NCBI RefSeq assembly: GCF_003732275.1
Contig: NZ_MOBM01000038.1
Location: 496,001-560,000 of the forward strand
Direction: 5' to 3'
Length of the DNA stretch: 64,000 nucleotides
DNA from: Pseudomonas frederiksbergensis
GTDB taxonomy: Bacteria; Pseudomonadota; Gammaproteobacteria; Pseudomonadales; Pseudomonadaceae
In this document: positions 51,659 through 59,808 of the stretch, in pieces
Position numbering within the stretch: the stretch's first letter is position 1
Layout: every line of letters begins with the position of its first letter
Made by a program: the position numbers and the translations under genes
Notes under the pieces: model-generated
The model's input: only the letters and a program-made list of their open reading frames with translations
What the model was told of the DNA's origin: nothing
Databases searched by the model: none

Positions 51659-52329
51659 GTTTTTTCGACACCCTGCAAGAAGCCACCCAGCAGGAACGCC
51701 ACGAGTTGTTCAACCTGCCGATCATCCGCGATGCCCTCGAGGGCAAAGTCAGCCTGGAGAGCTACCGCGCCTTCCTCGCCCAGGCCTACTACCACGTGCG
51801 CCATACCGTGCCGTTGATGATGGCGTGCGGCGCACGGCTGCCGCAGCGGCTGGAATGGCTGCGCAAAGCAGTGTGCGAGTACATCGAGGACGAATACGGC
51901 CACGAACAATGGGTACTCGACGACATCGAGGCCTGTGGTGGCGACAGAGAGGCGGTGTGTGACGGTCGTCCATCGCTGCCAATCGAGTTGATGGTCAGCT
52001 TCCTTTACGACCTGATTGCACGGGACAACCCGGTGGGCCTGTTCGGCATGGTCAACGTGCTGGAAGGCACCAGCATTGCCCTGGCCACCCACGCGGCCGG
52101 CAGCATCCGCGAACGCCTGGCGCTGCCGGAAACCGCCTTCAGCTACCTGAGCTCCCACGGCTCGCTGGATATCGAACACATGCAAACTTACCGCCGGCTG
52201 ATGAACACACTCGAAGACCCGGCGGATCAAGCCGCGGTGATTCATGCCTCGAAGGTCGTTTACAAACTCTATACCGACATGTTCCGCGGCCTGCCCCGCG
52301 ATGGGGAGAACCTGCATGCAGCTGCATGA
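51655..52329 (+). CDS. Haem-oxygenase-like diiron oxidase (iron-containing redox enzyme family)
   Basis: The 224-residue helical protein has the complete ligand set of the HDO family: Glu80 and His83 (EDEYGHEQ), Glu137 (VLEGTS) and His168-Asp172-His175 (HGSLDIEHMQ), plus an early His region YYHVRHTVPL. Relatives such as UndA, BesC and SznF use two irons and O2 for decarboxylation, fragmentation or N-oxygenation. TenA thiaminases share the fold but lack this metal set. Here it lies between an acyl-adenylating enzyme and an SDR. Overlaps both neighbours (4 and 14 bp). Reaction unknown. Confidence 0.85.
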   Translation: MSFFDTLQEATQQERHELFNLPIIRDALEGKVSLESYRAFLAQAYYHVRHTVPLMMACGARLPQRLEWLRKAVCEYIEDEYGHEQWVLDDIEACGGDREAVCDGRPSLPIELMVSFLYDLIARDNPVGLFGMVNVLEGTSIALATHAAGSIRERLALPETAFSYLSSHGSLDIEHMQTYRRLMNTLEDPADQAAVIHASKVVYKLYTDMFRGLPRDGENLHAAA

Positions 52330-53125
52330 AGCCCGTGTGGTTTTGACCGGAGCCAGCGGCGGTATCGGCCTGGCCATTGCCAGTGCCCTGTGTGCCAGTG
52401 GCGCGCGGGTGTTGGCCGTGTCCCGGCACCGGGAGTCGCTGGAGCCCTTGCTCGAACACTACCCGCTGCACCTGTGTTGGGTCGGCGCTGACCTGACCGT
52501 CCCCGGCGACCGACACAAAGTGCTGGCTGCGGCCGAAGCCATCGGTGGCATCAACCTGCTGGTCAATGCCGCCGGGGTCAATCACTTCGCCATGCTCGAA
52601 CAGCTCGATGACAGCGAGATCAATGCGATGCTGGCGGTGAACATCAGTGCGCCGATCTGCCTGACCAAGCTGTTGCTGCCGCTGCTCAAACAAGCCGAGA
52701 GCGCCATGGTGGTGAACGTCGGCTCAACCTACGGCTCCATCGGTTACCCCGGTTACGCCAGCTATTGCGCCACCAAATTTGCTTTGCGCGGTTTCTCCGA
52801 AGCCCTGCGCCGGGAACTGGCCGACACTCGCATCAGCGTGCTCTACGTCGCCCCCCGGGCGACCCACACCAGCATGAACAGCCCGGCGGCCCAGGCGTTG
52901 AACGACGCGCTCAAAGCCAACGTCGACGACCCGCAGACCGTTGCCTCGGCGGTCATCCATGCGATTGCCGGTGACCGGCGCGACTTGTACCTGGGCTGGC
53001 CGGAACGCTTTTTCGTCCGCCTGAACAGTCTGTTGCCGCACTTGGTGGACCGTGGCTTGCGCAAACAATTGCCGCTGATCCGTCGCCTCAGTCAGAAGCC
53101 CGATAACGAGAGCCTCAAACCATGA
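52316..53125 (+). CDS. Short-chain dehydrogenase/reductase
   Basis: The 269-residue classical SDR has the nucleotide motif TGASGGIGLAIASAL, NAAG (LLVNAAGVNHF), the catalytic Ser (VGSTYG) and YASYCATK (Tyr and Lys). The residue after beta-2 (SRHRE) suggests NADP. The C-terminal extension LPHLVDRGLRKQLPLIRR is basic and amphipathic and may associate with the membrane. ATG 52316 is chosen from the GGGGAG site and overlaps the oxidase gene by 14 bp. Part of the seven-gene operon; probably reduces or oxidises the oxidase product. Confidence 0.88.
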   Translation: MQLHEARVVLTGASGGIGLAIASALCASGARVLAVSRHRESLEPLLEHYPLHLCWVGADLTVPGDRHKVLAAAEAIGGINLLVNAAGVNHFAMLEQLDDSEINAMLAVNISAPICLTKLLLPLLKQAESAMVVNVGSTYGSIGYPGYASYCATKFALRGFSEALRRELADTRISVLYVAPRATHTSMNSPAAQALNDALKANVDDPQTVASAVIHAIAGDRRDLYLGWPERFFVRLNSLLPHLVDRGLRKQLPLIRRLSQKPDNESLKP

Positions 53126-53766
53126 AAAAAATCGTCACGTGCCTGCTGTTCGGGGTGTTGAGCCAAAGTGTCTGGGCGCTGGACGCCGCCGATCAGCAGC
53201 GCCTCAATGGCATTCAGCAAAGCTGGGCGCACATTCAATACGAATTGCCCGCCGAACAGCGCACCGCGGCCTTCGAAAAACTCGCGACCCAGGCCTCGGC
53301 GTTCACCCAGGAACGTCAATCCCTGGCTGAAGCGTGGATCTGGTCCGGCATTGTCACCAGCAGTTGGGCCGGAGCCCAGGGTGGCCTCGGCGCCCTGAGC
53401 AAAGCCAAGGCCGCCAAAGTCGATCTGGAAAAAGCCCTGGCCATTGATCCCAAGGCCCTGCAAGGCTCGGCCTACACCAGCCTTGCGGCGTTGTATGATC
53501 GCGTGCCCGGCTGGCCCATCGGTTTCGGCGATGCCGACAAGGCCGAACAACTGTTGAAGCAGGCCTTGCAGTTGAACCCGGCCGGCATCGACAGTCTGTA
53601 CTTCTGGGGCGATCACCTTTACCGTCAAAAGCGCTATGGTGAAGCCAAGGACGCACTGCAAAAAGCCCTGCAAGCGGCACCGCGTCCTGGCCGGGAAAGC
53701 GCCGATGCCGGGCGCCGCAAAGAGATCGAGGCATTACTGGTGGACGTGAACAAGAAACTCAGCTGA
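53122..53766 (+). CDS. Periplasmic TPR-like repeat protein
   Basis: The 214-residue protein has a signal peptide (MKKIVTCLLFGVLSQSVWAL) and two to three TPR-like helix pairs in the second half (AKVDLEKALAIDPKALQG, AEQLLKQALQLNPAGIDS, GEAKDALQKALQAAPRP). ATGA overlap with the SDR gene. It may bind another periplasmic protein, or the sensor kinase's periplasmic domain. No enzymatic motif seen. Confidence 0.8.
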   Translation: MKKIVTCLLFGVLSQSVWALDAADQQRLNGIQQSWAHIQYELPAEQRTAAFEKLATQASAFTQERQSLAEAWIWSGIVTSSWAGAQGGLGALSKAKAAKVDLEKALAIDPKALQGSAYTSLAALYDRVPGWPIGFGDADKAEQLLKQALQLNPAGIDSLYFWGDHLYRQKRYGEAKDALQKALQAAPRPGRESADAGRRKEIEALLVDVNKKLS

Positions 53767-53777
53767 CAGGAGTCCGC

Positions 53778-54440
53778 GTGCGTTTATTACTGATCGAGGA
53801 TGACGTGGCTCTCGGCGAGGGCATTCATCAGGCCCTGGGCCGTGAGGGTTACACCGTCGACTGGCTGCAAGACGGCAGCAGTGCCTTGCATTCGCTGCTC
53901 AGCGAGACGTTTGACCTGGCCGTGCTCGACCTCGGCCTGCCGCGCCTGGATGGCCTGGAAGTGTTGCGCCGCCTGCGCGAAAGCGGCTCTAACCTGCCGG
54001 TACTGATCCTCACCGCCCGGGACGCCACCGAAGACCGCATCGCCGGCCTGGATGCGGGGGCCGATGATTACCTGATCAAGCCCTTCGACCTGGCCGAACT
54101 CAAGGCTCGCCTGCGGGCCTTGTTGCGACGCAGCGCCGGTCGCGCCCAAGTGCTGATCGAACACGCCGGCATCAGCCTGAACCCCGGCACCCAGCAAGTC
54201 AGCTATCAAGGCGAGCCGGTGGCGCTGACGCCCAAGGAATATCAACTGCTCCACGAATTGCTTTCGCCGCCGGGCCGGGTCATGACCCGCGATCACCTGA
54301 TGCAACTGCTTTACGGCTGGAACGAAGAAGCCGAAAGCAACACCCTGGAAGTGCATATCCATCACCTGCGCAAGAAGTTCTCCACCGACCTAATCCGCAC
54401 CATTCGCGGTGTCGGGTACCTGGTGGAGGAGCGTCGATGA
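53778..54440 (+). CDS. OmpR/PmrA-type response regulator
   Basis: The 220-residue regulator has receiver Asp51 (LAVLDLGLPRLDG), Lys in DDYLIKPFD and a winged-helix C-terminal domain (VALTPKEYQLLHELLSPPGR, TLEVHIHHLRKKF, IRTIRGVGYLVEE). It is closest in look to QseB/PmrA/TctD-type regulators, which bind direct repeats like CTTAA-N6. An array of such hexamers lies before the operon, so autoregulation is likely. Eleven bases after the TPR gene; overlaps the kinase gene (ATGA). Confidence 0.9.
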   Translation: MRLLLIEDDVALGEGIHQALGREGYTVDWLQDGSSALHSLLSETFDLAVLDLGLPRLDGLEVLRRLRESGSNLPVLILTARDATEDRIAGLDAGADDYLIKPFDLAELKARLRALLRRSAGRAQVLIEHAGISLNPGTQQVSYQGEPVALTPKEYQLLHELLSPPGRVMTRDHLMQLLYGWNEEAESNTLEVHIHHLRKKFSTDLIRTIRGVGYLVEERR

Positions 54441-55855
54441 CTTCCATCCGGCGTCGCACCCTGACGCTGATCATCGGCCTGTTACTGACTGGCCTGGCGA
54501 TCATCAGCGTGCTCAACCTGCACGACAGCAATCACGAGATTGCCGAAGTCTACGACGCCCAACTGGCCCAGAACGCCCGGTTGCTGCAGGGTGTGATGCG
54601 CATGCCGTTGGCCAGCAATGAACACGCCGAACTGTACCAGGCATTCAACATGGCTTTGAGTGAAGCGGTGCCGAGAGTTGATGGTCATCCCTATGAAAGC
54701 AAAATTGCCTTTCAGGTGTGGAATCGCAAGGGCGAAGTACTGGTGCATACCGCCAGTGCGCCCTCCTTCACGGCGCCGCCGACGAAATCCGGTTTCAGCG
54801 ATGTGGTGGATCTGCACAACCGCCATTGGCGGGTGTTCATGCTCGAAGACAAACAGAATGACCTGCGCATCTGGGTCGGTGAACGGGACGACGTGCGTGC
54901 GGACCTGGTAGACCGGATCGTGCGTCATACCCTGTGGCCCAATGTGCTGGGCAGCCTGATACTGGCGGCCATGGTCTGGCTGGCCATTGGCTGGGGGCTC
55001 AAACCCCTGGCCAATATGGCGGAAACGTTGCGGGCACGGCACAGTGGTTCTCTGGAGCCGTTGCAACTGACTCCATTGCCCAGCGAACTGGAACCGATGC
55101 AGGCAGCGCTCAACCGCATGCTCGCGCAAATTCAAGAGGTGCTTGGCCGCGAGCGGCGCTTCATCGCCGACGCCGCCCACGAATTACGCACGCCGCTGGC
55201 CGTGCTGCGGGTGCATGCGCAAAACCTGCAGGAAGCCGGCACGGAACAGGAACGTCGTGAATCCCTGGCGTTTCTGATTGCTGGGGTCGACCGCACCAGC
55301 CGCCTGGTCAATCAGTTGCTGACCATGGCCCGTCTCGAGCCCAAAGCCGTGGCGCCGGTGCTGCACAGCATCGACCTGAGCGAAACCGTGCGCGCCAGCC
55401 TGGCCCAACTCACACCCTGGTTACTGAGCCGGAACCTGGAACTGGCCTTCGACGTCGATGACCAGCCGTTCAAAGTCCTCGCCGACGCCGCCGCCATCGA
55501 CATCGCCCTGAACAATCTGGTCACCAACGCCGCGAATTTTTCGCCAGAGCATGGCGTCATCACCGTGCAATTGAGCCAGGAGGAAGGGTTCTACAACTTG
55601 AGCGTCCAGGACCAGGGGCCGGGCATCGACGAAGCGGAACGTACGCGGTTGTTCGAACGTTTTTACAGCCGCGGAAATACCGGGGGCGCGGGGTTGGGGT
55701 TGACCATCGTCAGCACCATTGCGACGCGGCTGGGTGGGCGGATTACGCTGGTCAATCCACCCGAAGGCGGGCTGCGGGCGACCCTGTCGATTCCCGATGG
55801 CCAGAAGCACAACTCTGTGCGACGGACCACCCGCGAGCTGCCGCCCAATGGCTGA
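54437..55855 (+). CDS. Sensor histidine kinase (QseC/PmrB-like)
   Basis: The 472-residue membrane kinase has helix 1 (about 10-28), a periplasmic sensor part (about 29-165), helix 2 (about 170-190), a HAMP-like linker, HisKA with FIADAAHELRTPLAVLRVHA and HATPase with NNLVTNAANFSPEHG, DQGPGIDEAERTRLFERFYS and GAGLGLTIVSTI. Partner of the response regulator in the same operon. The periplasmic part is of the QseC 2CSK_N kind. What it senses is unknown; linkage suggests lipid, peptide or metal cues from the pathway it controls. Confidence 0.9.
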   Translation: MTSIRRRTLTLIIGLLLTGLAIISVLNLHDSNHEIAEVYDAQLAQNARLLQGVMRMPLASNEHAELYQAFNMALSEAVPRVDGHPYESKIAFQVWNRKGEVLVHTASAPSFTAPPTKSGFSDVVDLHNRHWRVFMLEDKQNDLRIWVGERDDVRADLVDRIVRHTLWPNVLGSLILAAMVWLAIGWGLKPLANMAETLRARHSGSLEPLQLTPLPSELEPMQAALNRMLAQIQEVLGRERRFIADAAHELRTPLAVLRVHAQNLQEAGTEQERRESLAFLIAGVDRTSRLVNQLLTMARLEPKAVAPVLHSIDLSETVRASLAQLTPWLLSRNLELAFDVDDQPFKVLADAAAIDIALNNLVTNAANFSPEHGVITVQLSQEEGFYNLSVQDQGPGIDEAERTRLFERFYSRGNTGGAGLGLTIVSTIATRLGGRITLVNPPEGGLRATLSIPDGQKHNSVRRTTRELPPNG

Positions 55856-55921
55856 ATGACCACAGCCCCGCTCCTACAGGCGAATGGTGCATGCGGCACA
55901 TCCTGTTCGTGGCCGCTGAAC

Positions 55922-55975
55922 AATCTGTGGCGAGGGAGCTTGCTCCCGCTAGGCCGCGAAGCGGTCCCAAAAAAG
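55922..55975. repeat. Single REP half-unit, TGTGGCGAGGGAGC family
   Basis: TGTGGCGAGGGAGCTTGCTC with the GCCGCGAAGCGG inner element but no inverted partner downstream. Confidence 0.8.
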
Positions 55976-56027
55976 GAGCCACTGCACAACCCTGCGTCAG
56001 TCACTCACTCACCACAGCAGCCCATGC

Positions 56028-56387
56028 CTACTCGGGCGTATCAATGTGATCCAGAACCCGGTTCGCGGTGATCTCCGCCACCATGATGCTGTTTGAAATG
56101 CCCAGCAGGGCGTAGCGTGACTCACCCTCCAGATGATCCACCAACTGATGGACCATCACATCGACCGAGGCCAGCGTCTCGACCAAAAAAATCGCCAGGG
56201 TTTCGGCTGTGGCCTCTGGGGCCACGGCAAACAGCTTGCTGGGGTTACGCGCGGTGGCTTTGATATCGGCATTCGATGGAAAGTGGAAGTCGAGGGCGCG
56301 TTTGGCGGCCTCATTGAGTTTTTTTGAATCGGGTTCGTACGGGGATATCGGATCGGTGTCCGGCGGATTGGGCGTAGGTTTGATCAT
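56028..56387 (-). CDS. DUF6124 (formerly DUF3077-type) family protein
   Basis: The 119-residue protein starts MIKPTPNPPDTDPISPYEPD and ends with an alpha-helical part (AETLAIFLVETLASVDVMVH, GISNSIMVAEITANRVLDHI). Small proteins of this kind occur in several copies in many Pseudomonas genomes; their function is unknown. The N-terminus is Pro-rich and likely disordered. GGAGTTTCACC ribosome-binding region. A strongly structured 160-base element lies just upstream of the gene. Confidence 0.85.
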   Translation of the reverse strand: MIKPTPNPPDTDPISPYEPDSKKLNEAAKRALDFHFPSNADIKATARNPSKLFAVAPEATAETLAIFLVETLASVDVMVHQLVDHLEGESRYALLGISNSIMVAEITANRVLDHIDTPE

Positions 56388-56452
56388 GGTGAAACTCCTG
56401 ATTGTTCATTAGGAACTACCGACATCACTTGCAGATGATGGGTGGCAGCCAT

Positions 56453-56612
56453 GTGCGGGTCTGCAAGACCGGGAAACCAGGAACCCGGCAGATCCGAAGA
56501 TCTCCCGCACAAAGCCGCCATTTCGCGGACATAAACGAGCGTCCTTTGGCAGGGCTATGCGACTGGTATTCCGGCGGGCTTGCAGACCCGATCACTGATG
56601 AGCAGTGACGGG
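56453..56612. ncRNA. Candidate structured RNA or leader upstream of DUF6124
   Basis: Nested inverted repeats: CGGGTCTGCAAG (56456) with CTTGCAGACCCG (56579), GTGCGGG with CCCGCAC, CCGGG with CCCGG, and a terminal CCCG-TCACTGATGAGCAGTGA-CGGG hairpin. The direction of transcription is uncertain; on the minus strand it would lie in the leader of the DUF6124 gene. Confidence 0.45.
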
Positions 56613-56811
56613 AATCAAGTTACCGAGCGGGCCCAAGGCGCACAAGCCGGCGGATTCTGTCTTACGTGTAGGGAGTGGCGCAAGGCGTTGTAGCCTCTGG
56701 ATGGTAACGGCAAGCTTCATTTAAACGATCGCGGTTTTTCTTGTTTAAAACGTGCCCCATAGGAGCGTAATGATGTTCACTTAAGCGCGACTCTTCGGTC
56801 ATGCCTGCCTT

Positions 56812-56921
56812 TGTGGCGAGCGAGCTGCTTGCGCTGGGCTGCGTAGCGGCCCCAAAATCTGAACAATCGCCGGTTTTTGTGAGTGCTACGCACTCAAGCG
56901 GGAGCAAGCTCCTTCGCCACA
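56812..56921. repeat. REPIN, diverged TGTGGCGAG family
   Basis: TGTGGCGAGCGAGCTGCTTG and AGCGGGAGCAAGCTCCTTCG arms, more diverged than the other copies. Confidence 0.8.
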
Positions 56922-56960
56922 GGTTTCTCACTGACTCAAGATTCTCTTAAGTGAACAGCA

Positions 56961-57854
56961 TTACCCGTAGGAGCCTCGCAGCAGATCCTGCTCACGCTCA
57001 CACAACTCCACCACGTAATCCCACAACACCCGCAGCCGCACGGACTTGTGCAGCTCGCGCCGCGTGCTGATCCAATAACTGCGCTGGATGCTTTCATCCG
57101 GCAGCAACGGCACCAAGTCCGGATCGGCGCTGGCCATGTAGCACGGCAACACGGCGATCCCCAACCCCGAGCGCGCGGCCTGTTGTTGGGCGATGACGCT
57201 GGTGCTGTGGAAGACCACCTGGGGGTTGCGGCAGAAGCTGTTGAGGAACATCAGTTCCTGGCTGAACAGCAAGTCGTCGACGTAGCCGATCCATGCATGC
57301 CGACCGAGGTCTTCGCGGCTGCGCAGTGGTGGCGCGCGGTCCAGATAGGCCTGGCTGGCGTAGAGCGCCAGTCGGTAATCGGTGAGTTTTCGAGTGACCA
57401 GCATGTCGGCGGCCGGGCGTTCCAGGTGAATGCTGATCTCGGCTTCACGGTTGAGAATGCTGACGAAGCGCGGCACCGCCACCAGCTCCACCTCCAACCC
57501 CGGATAGCGTTCGAACAGCCCGTTCATGCGGCTGGCGAGGAACATGATGCCCAGCCCTTCCGTCACCCCGACGCGGATCTTGCCCAGCGGCGCGGATGAT
57601 TGGGTGATTTCTTCCTGAGCCAGCAGCGCGACGTTTTCCATGGCCTCGGCGTGTTTGAGCAGCGCTTCGCCGGCCGGGGTCAATTCGTAGCCTTGGGTAT
57701 GCTGGACGAACAGCGCGGTGCCGAGGCTTTTTTCAATGGCTTCGATGTGCCGGGCCACGGTGGCGTGGGTGGTGTTCAAACGGCGAGCGGCGGTGAGCAA
57801 GCGGCCGCTGCGCTGCAATTCGAGAAAAAACCGCAGGTCATTCCAGTCGAACAT
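56961..57854 (-). CDS. LysR-family regulator next to GMC oxidoreductase
   Basis: The 297-residue protein has the helix-turn-helix LLTAARRLNTTHATVARHIEAIE and an effector domain with SGLGIAVLPCYMA. The MFDWNDLRFFLEL start is of the subgroup that regulates dehydrogenase genes. It is divergent from the GMC oxidoreductase gene with a 133-base gap, and likely controls the oxidoreductase-MFS pair. Inducer unknown. Confidence 0.87.
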   Translation of the reverse strand: MFDWNDLRFFLELQRSGRLLTAARRLNTTHATVARHIEAIEKSLGTALFVQHTQGYELTPAGEALLKHAEAMENVALLAQEEITQSSAPLGKIRVGVTEGLGIMFLASRMNGLFERYPGLEVELVAVPRFVSILNREAEISIHLERPAADMLVTRKLTDYRLALYASQAYLDRAPPLRSREDLGRHAWIGYVDDLLFSQELMFLNSFCRNPQVVFHSTSVIAQQQAARSGLGIAVLPCYMASADPDLVPLLPDESIQRSYWISTRRELHKSVRLRVLWDYVVELCEREQDLLRGSYG

Positions 57855-57987
57855 GAACCATCCCTGACGTTATGCCGTTAACGACGCTGTCTAAAAACGC
57901 ACAGCAGCTGCGCAAAAACTAACATTCTTTTAACGAAAGCTAACAACTAGGATGACCGACAACAAGAACAACAATACGAGGTCAGGG

Positions 57988-59637
57988 ATGCAGACTTCCC
58001 TTGATGAATACGACTACATCGTGGTCGGCGCCGGGCCGGCCGGTTGTTTGCTGGCCAATCGATTGTCAGCCAACCCGCAGCATCGCGTGCTGCTGCTCGA
58101 AGCCGGCGGCCGCGATAACTACCCGTGGATTCACATTCCCGTCGGTTACCTGTTCTGCATCGGCAACCCGCGCACCGACTGGTGCTTCAAGACCGAAACG
58201 CAACCGGGCCTGCAAGGCCGCGCCCTGAGCTACCCACGCGGCAAGGTGCTCGGCGGCTGTTCTTCGATCAACGGCATGATCTACATGCGCGGCCAGGCCG
58301 GTGATTACGACGGCTGGGCGGCCGAGGGCAATGCCGGCTGGGGCTGGCAAGACGTTCTGCCCCTGTTCAAACAAAGCGAAAACCACTTTGCCGGCGACTC
58401 GGAGTTTCATGGCGCTGCCGGCGAATGGCGGATCGAACGGCAGCGGCTGTCGTGGCCGATCCTCGACGCCTTCCGCACCGCTGCCGAGCAAAGCGGCATT
58501 GCCAGCATTGATGACTTCAATCAGGGCGACAACGAAGGCTGCGGCTATTTCCAGGTCAACCAGAAAGCCGGGATCCGCTGGAACGCGGCCAAGGCGTTTC
58601 TCAAACCGATCCGCCAGCGCGCCAATCTGACGGTGCTGACCGACGTCGAAGTGGACCGCGTGCAGCTGGAAAACGGCCGTGCCTCAGCAGTCAGCGCACG
58701 TTGGCAAGGCCAGGCCAAAACCTTCAAGGCACGCAAGGAAATTGTGCTGTGTGCCGGTTCCGTCGGTTCACCGGGCATCCTTCAGCGTTCCGGAATCGGC
58801 CCTCGCCCGCTCCTGCAAAAACTGGGCATCGGCGTTGTCCATGAACTGCCCGGCGTGGGCGGCAACCTGCAGGACCATCTGCAACTGCGGCTGATCTACA
58901 AACTGGAAAACGCCCGCACCCTGAACCAGATTGCCGGCACGCTGTGGGGCAAGATGGGCATGGGCCTGCGTTATCTGTATGACCGCAGCGGCCCGCTGTC
59001 CATGGCACCGAGCCAACTCGGTGCCTTCGCCCGTTCGGGGCCGGAGCAGACCTCGGCGAACCTCGAATACCACGTGCAACCGTTGTCGCTGGAGCGCTTC
59101 GGCGAGCCGCTGCACGCCTTCCCCGCCTTCACTGCGTCGGTCTGCGATCTGCGCCCGCAAAGCCGTGGCCGGATAGACATTCGTTCCGCCGACCCGCGGG
59201 AAGCGCCGCTGATTCAGCCCAACTACCTGAGTCATCCCGAAGACTTGCGAGTGGCAGCCGACGCCATCCGCCTGACCCGCCGCATCGTCTCCGCGCCCGC
59301 CTTGCAAGCGTTCAAACCGGTCGAGTACCTGCCCGGCGACAGCTTGCAGAGTGAAGAGCAATTGCACGAAGCGGCCGCCCGGATCGGCACGACGATTTTC
59401 CACCCGGTGGGCACCTGCCGGATGGGCAACGATGCGCACGCGGTGGTCGACGCCGAGTTGCGTGTTCACGGCATCCCCGGCCTGCGCATCGCCGATGCTT
59501 CGATCATGCCGCGCATCACCTCAGGCAACACCTGCTCGCCGACGTTGATGATTGCCGAGAAAGCTGCGCAATTGATCCTCGAAACTACCGCCAACACCCC
59601 CACTGTGGGAGCGAGCCTGCTCGCGATGACGGTCTGA
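57988..59637 (+). CDS. GMC-family FAD-dependent alcohol/choline oxidoreductase
   Basis: The 549-residue flavoprotein has the FAD motif YIVVGAGPAGCLLANRLS, the GMC signature GKVLGGCSSINGMIYMRG, GSVGSPGILQRSGIGP and a C-terminal catalytic His-Asn region (HPVGTCRMG, MPRITSGNTCSPTLMIAEKA). It resembles choline dehydrogenase and AlkJ. ATG 57988 has GAGG close upstream; ATG 57952 is weaker. The last 13 or so codons (PTVGASLLAMTV) are read from a REPIN, so the C-terminal tail is acquired. MFS gene follows. Substrate an alcohol, not defined. Confidence 0.88.
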   Translation: MQTSLDEYDYIVVGAGPAGCLLANRLSANPQHRVLLLEAGGRDNYPWIHIPVGYLFCIGNPRTDWCFKTETQPGLQGRALSYPRGKVLGGCSSINGMIYMRGQAGDYDGWAAEGNAGWGWQDVLPLFKQSENHFAGDSEFHGAAGEWRIERQRLSWPILDAFRTAAEQSGIASIDDFNQGDNEGCGYFQVNQKAGIRWNAAKAFLKPIRQRANLTVLTDVEVDRVQLENGRASAVSARWQGQAKTFKARKEIVLCAGSVGSPGILQRSGIGPRPLLQKLGIGVVHELPGVGGNLQDHLQLRLIYKLENARTLNQIAGTLWGKMGMGLRYLYDRSGPLSMAPSQLGAFARSGPEQTSANLEYHVQPLSLERFGEPLHAFPAFTASVCDLRPQSRGRIDIRSADPREAPLIQPNYLSHPEDLRVAADAIRLTRRIVSAPALQAFKPVEYLPGDSLQSEEQLHEAAARIGTTIFHPVGTCRMGNDAHAVVDAELRVHGIPGLRIADASIMPRITSGNTCSPTLMIAEKAAQLILETTANTPTVGASLLAMTV

Positions 59638-59693
59638 CATCCAACATCTATGGTGACTGATACACCGCCATCGCGAGCAGGCTCGCTCCCACA
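59604..59693. repeat. REPIN overlapping the 3' end of the GMC gene
   Basis: The left arm TGTGGGAGCGAGCCTGCTCG supplies the final codons and the stop of the coding region at 59637. Confidence 0.92.
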
Positions 59694-59808
59694 AGGGATT
59701 GCACTCCAACAGGGATTGCAGCTGATTCGCGAGCATTGAGCATTACCCCTACAAGGAACACGCAACACCAGTGGAACAACAAAAACAATCACTGTGAGGG
59801 ATACCGAT

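Larger units (their letters stand above)
56388..56960. other. Long intergenic region: structured element plus REPIN
   Basis: Between the DUF6124 and LysR genes. Holds nested inverted repeats at 56453-56612 and a REPIN at 56812-56921. A 68-codon frame at 56402-56608 looks like a by-product of the structured element. I see nothing else from 56613 to 56811. Confidence 0.6.

Noticed and set aside
51655..52329. TenA-type thiaminase
   Set aside because: The fold is shared, but the full diiron ligand set (Glu80, His83, Glu137, His168, Asp172, His175) fits the HDO family and no thiamine genes are nearby.
56402..56608. A 68-codon plus-strand frame between the DUF6124 and LysR genes
   Set aside because: It is made mostly of the inverted repeats of the structured element, has no ribosome-binding site and no similarity that I recognise.
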